A stretch of 64,000 nucleotides of DNA from CAZRHR01 sp964578885. GTDB taxonomy: Bacteria > Bacteroidota > Bacteroidia > CAIKAF01. Within the stretch, counting starts at the first letter, position 1; each line of letters opens with the position of its first letter. The stretch is taken from contig CAZOEO010000009.1 of assembly GCA_964578885.1 (NCBI GenBank), positions 1-64,000 of the forward strand. Direction: 5' to 3'. This document shows, piece by piece, positions 63,412 through 64,000 of this stretch. Position numbers and translations under genes: made by a program. A model generated the notes under the pieces. That model ran no database searches and was not told where the DNA came from. It was given only the letters and a program-made list of their open reading frames with translations.

Positions 63412-64000
63412 TCAAGGACCAACCTGCAATTGTCTACCATTGGATATCCGCAAATGTCCGCCACAAAGGGTTTCAATATAAGCGGCTTGCCCATTGCTAT
63501 CGGAAATGACAGGGTCAAATCCTCCAGGATATGATGGCTTTATCACATAAACCCGATGTGAACTTGTCGGAACCACACCTGCGCTCCAGTTTCCGGCATG
63601 ATGCCAGTTGGCGGTTCCTGCCGCTCCCGTCCATACATTCGCAGAATTTTGGTATTGGGTTAAAGCCAACTGAGCTGCATTTTGTATGTCTGAAAACTGG
63701 TCTCCCACTACAAACGCCATACTTACAATCGCGCAATTTCCTGGCGCCAGGCTATCAATGACTGTACCTAAATATTGTGCAGGATCGCCTACGGTGGACA
63801 AAGACCTACCTATTCCACCGGTCATGGCGGTCCATTTTTCGGATTGGGAAAATCCATTGGTTACGGCAATGCTTCCTCCACCTCCTCCTACATCAAATGC
63901 ATAATAATGTGGCGTGGTGCCTGTCAAAAGCACCATACCACTCCCCCGCCCTCCTAATTGGCTGATCTGCCAGCCAAGTCGGCGCGATACATCCCATCCG
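63412..64000 (-). CDS. C-terminal part of a large extracellular protein (truncated by the window)
   Basis: A minus-strand frame with no stop before the right edge; the N-terminus lies beyond 64000. The visible ~196 residues include a region like a propeller or lectin (GGIGRSLSTVGDPAQYLGTV; then DSLAPGNCAIVSMAF) and a C-terminal WTGAAGTANWHHAGNWSAG unit followed by regular SNGQAAYIETLCGG beta turns, seen in secreted Bacteroidota surface proteins. No T9SS sorting domain is obvious at the end. The ATG at 63936 is internal. Confidence 0.6.
   Translation of the reverse strand, partial: GWDVSRRLGWQISQLGGRGSGMVLLTGTTPHYYAFDVGGGGGSIAVTNGFSQSEKWTAMTGGIGRSLSTVGDPAQYLGTVIDSLAPGNCAIVSMAFVVGDQFSDIQNAAQLALTQYQNSANVWTGAAGTANWHHAGNWSAGVVPTSSHRVYVIKPSYPGGFDPVISDSNGQAAYIETLCGGHLRISNGRQLQVGP

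Overview
The window is a stretch of Bacteroidota chromosome. The evidence is mutually consistent. There are type IX secretion and gliding genes (gldF, gldG, porT, a PorE-like protein) and T9SS cargo with sorting domains. Promoters are of the Bacteroidota TAnnTTTG (-7) type with almost no Shine-Dalgarno sequences. The BtuB gene is followed by a BtuG-type propeller lipoprotein under a cobalamin riboswitch. Lineage-typical small families (DUF5606, DUF7935) and a menaquinone methyltransferase next to porT are also present. I cannot place it below phylum.

Layout. 1-4.2 kb is accessory: an IS3-type end, a secreted trypsin-fold protease, one copy of a dispersed repeat, a gene remnant, and a three-gene HipB/HipS/HipT-like toxin-antitoxin module preceded by four operator palindromes spaced exactly 41 bp apart. 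4.2-11.8 kb holds a SAM hydrolase, a small monooxygenase-fold protein, gldF-gldG-lipoprotein, dnaN and a thioredoxin-like lipid/envelope protein. 11.8-12.4 kb is a dead IS3 remnant. 12.4-19.3 kb holds yceH, the B12 uptake operon, a GC-rich structured element and a large T9SS cargo protein. 19.4-21.1 kb holds an IS3 copy with a classic frameshift site but a nonsense mutation, the second copy of the dispersed repeat and tRNA-Leu. 21.2-31.3 kb holds a glycine-rich surface protein, an HD-phosphohydrolase/nucleotidyl-cyclase fusion, xerD, an aroQ-lipoprotein-Sco-cytochrome c operon, parE and a VWA T9SS cargo protein. 31.4-45.3 kb is core housekeeping: bcp, GroES-like, nth, a YciO/Sua5 protein, transaldolase-like fsa, SRP RNA, pirin, ksgA, mgtE, a desaturase, porT, ubiE, a K+ channel subunit, an aminotransferase and a di-haem peroxidase. 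45.3-64 kb holds RNase P RNA, a flippase-like protein, tRNA-His, an rRNA methyltransferase, a thioesterase, a WD40 protein, a PorE-like protein, folD, ffh, a C1 peptidase, a small Cys-rich lipoprotein, clpC, gyrA, a TPR protein, a DUF5606 protein and the end of a further extracellular protein.

How it works together. Most of the window is vertical core genome arranged in short, tightly overlapping operons (many ATGA overlaps). The mobile or foreign-looking material is confined to 1-4 kb, 11.8-12.0 kb and 19.4-20.8 kb, and repeats link these places: the two IS3 ends are inverted copies of each other, and the two 112-120 bp repeat copies are also inverted. The SRP system appears as both its RNA (34.5 kb) and its protein (52-53 kb). 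I found exact TAnnTTTG boxes upstream of 19 transcription units, including all four RNA genes. In six protein genes the box lies only 3-7 nt from the start codon, which implies leaderless or nearly leaderless mRNAs.

The best leads for something new are the phased HipBST operator array with a variant phospho-acceptor loop, the HD-cyclase fusion with non-canonical specificity residues, the GC-rich structured element at 16.4-16.6 kb and the inverted dispersed repeat.
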